7,254 nt of DNA from Flavobacteriales bacterium UBA5692 (GTDB lineage Bacteria > Bacteroidota > Bacteroidia > Flavobacteriales_D > Sanyastnellaceae), in contig DIHQ01000178.1 in the NCBI GenBank assembly GCA_002420235.1, positions 1-7,254 on the forward strand, given 5' to 3'. A program made the position numbers and the translations under genes. Below the pieces are notes generated by a model. That model worked only from the letters and a program-made list of their open reading frames with translations, was not told the DNA's origin and searched no databases. Numbering within the stretch: position 1 is the first letter of the stretch; each line of letters begins with the position of its first letter. Shown piece by piece: positions 6,389 through 7,254 of this stretch.

Positions 6389-7254
6389 TCAAAGGATGTA
6401 GTTCATAGAGGAAAAGGAAGAATGGCCCCCAGAGATAACTTCCTCCACCAATTCTTGTTGATCGGAAGAACACGCTACCAGGGTACGAATGGAGAATGAT
6501 CTAAGGGCGGCCTTTACACTTAATGTGCTTACTGCGCTGTCTTTACGCCCTGTAAATGGCAGTGTGTCTGGTCCTCTCTGGCAAGACGCATTGATGTTGA
6601 CACGACAAACTTGATTCACCATGTGATCAATACATGTGCCAGCGACTTTAGCATCCCGCGTGAAAATACTGACTTGTTGACCATAATCACTCTCGGCAAT
6701 GTCAGTCAAGACCTCTTCGAAGTCTTCAAAATCCAACACCGGGCACACCGGACCAAATTGCTCTTCCTTGAAGATAGCAGTATCCCGACTCACGGGGTGC
6801 AGAATAGCAGGAAAGAACGTATTTCCTTCTACTTCACCGCCACGCTTATTCACAACTCGCGCACCTGCGTTAACTGCTTCTTTGACGTAATCTTGCATGT
6901 AGCTTACTTTCCCAACTTCAGGAAGTGCTGTGATGTCTGCATTATCGAATGGGCTGCCGCATTTCAGCGCGTCTGTAGCTGCCGCAAAAGCCGTCAGGAA
7001 TTCGTCGCGGATGTCCTTGTGTACATAAATAACTTTCAATGCCGTACACCGCTGACCATTGAAACTCCAAGCCCCTTTGACACATTCTTTGACTGCAAGC
7101 TCTATGTCAGCATCCGGGAAGATGACTCCTGGATTTTTTGCTTCAAGGCCCAATACTTGTCGTACTCGGTTAGGCTTCGGGTGTTGACTGATCAAGGCGT
7201 TGCTTGATTTGCTATTTCCAATCAGCGCAAGCACATCAATCTTACCGGTCCTCA
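6389..7254 (-). CDS. GapN-like NADP-dependent glyceraldehyde-3-phosphate dehydrogenase, C-terminal part
   Basis: Aldehyde dehydrogenase superfamily enzyme of the GapN type, which oxidises glyceraldehyde-3-phosphate to 3-phosphoglycerate without phosphorylation and yields NADPH. The frame is open to the right edge, so the N-terminal half is missing; 287 residues are visible, ending with TGA at 6391-6389. Visible residues 7-17 (VLALIGNSKSS) and 34-40 (LGLEAKN) mark this subfamily. Catalytic Cys69 lies in FNGQRCTALK. EEQFGPV (163-169) matches the EEPFGPV cofactor motif. INASCQRGPDTLPFTGRKDS (220-239) matches the INAxxxRGPDxFPFxG block, and Arg-Gly-Pro there fits substrate-phosphate binding in GapN. 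The C-terminus (SFSIRT, then NYIL) looks complete. Oddity: the residue 34 positions before the Cys, where GapN has its general-base Glu (ELGGK), is Gly35, while a Glu occurs two residues later. Substrate assignment is by family resemblance. The next gene on the same strand is about 450 bp downstream, so this is probably a separate unit. Confidence 0.94.
   Translation of the reverse strand, partial: RTGKIDVLALIGNSKSSNALISQHPKPNRVRQVLGLEAKNPGVIFPDADIELAVKECVKGAWSFNGQRCTALKVIYVHKDIRDEFLTAFAAATDALKCGSPFDNADITALPEVGKVSYMQDYVKEAVNAGARVVNKRGGEVEGNTFFPAILHPVSRDTAIFKEEQFGPVCPVLDFEDFEEVLTDIAESDYGQQVSIFTRDAKVAGTCIDHMVNQVCRVNINASCQRGPDTLPFTGRKDSAVSTLSVKAALRSFSIRTLVACSSDQQELVEEVISGGHSSFSSMNYIL

Noticed and set aside
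6611..7207. Plus-strand frame of 198 codons
   Set aside because: It lies wholly antisense to the well-supported dehydrogenase, and its translation has no family features.

Overview
The window looks like part of a marine-type Bacteroidota (flavobacterial) chromosome. The evidence is moderate GC, weak or absent Shine-Dalgarno sites, two possible TAnnTTTG-type promoter elements, a porin of the alginate-export type with an 'AQ' signal-peptide junction, a SulP transporter, and a GapN-like dehydrogenase of the 'LGLEAKNP' type. This assignment rests on remembered family features, not on a search. No tRNA, rRNA, CRISPR array, insertion sequence or phage gene is visible.

Layout. 1-658 (-) is the N-terminal 219 residues of a SulP-type anion transporter that runs off the left edge. 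707-1054 (-) is a small, acidic, probably membrane-anchored protein just upstream of it. 1153-2349 (-) is an outer-membrane beta-barrel of the alginate-export family with a plausible promoter. 2350-2628 is a divergent intergenic region. 2629-3477 (+), the only plus-strand gene, encodes a multi-pass membrane protein of unknown function and ends 11 bp from the convergent neighbour. 3489-4523 and 4531-5937 (both -) form a tight two-gene unit. The first gene transcribed encodes a fusion of a cysteine-dioxygenase cupin and a SAM methyltransferase. The second encodes a lipoprotein of the isoaspartyl peptidase/L-asparaginase (Ntn-hydrolase) family. 5938-6388 is a long intergenic stretch with one hairpin. 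6389-7254 (-) is the C-terminal 287 residues of a GapN-like NADP-dependent glyceraldehyde-3-phosphate dehydrogenase, cut by the right edge.

Most of the window is ordinary housekeeping or envelope content. The item most worth following is the 468-residue fusion protein. Its thiol-dioxygenase site looks intact: three His iron ligands, the substrate Arg, and a Thr-His-Tyr triad. Its class I methyltransferase half also looks complete, and it is cotranscribed with an exported amidase. This suggests a two-step modification of a sulfur compound, but no substrate can be read from the sequence. A second point is that the GapN-like enzyme lacks the usual general-base Glu at its canonical position.
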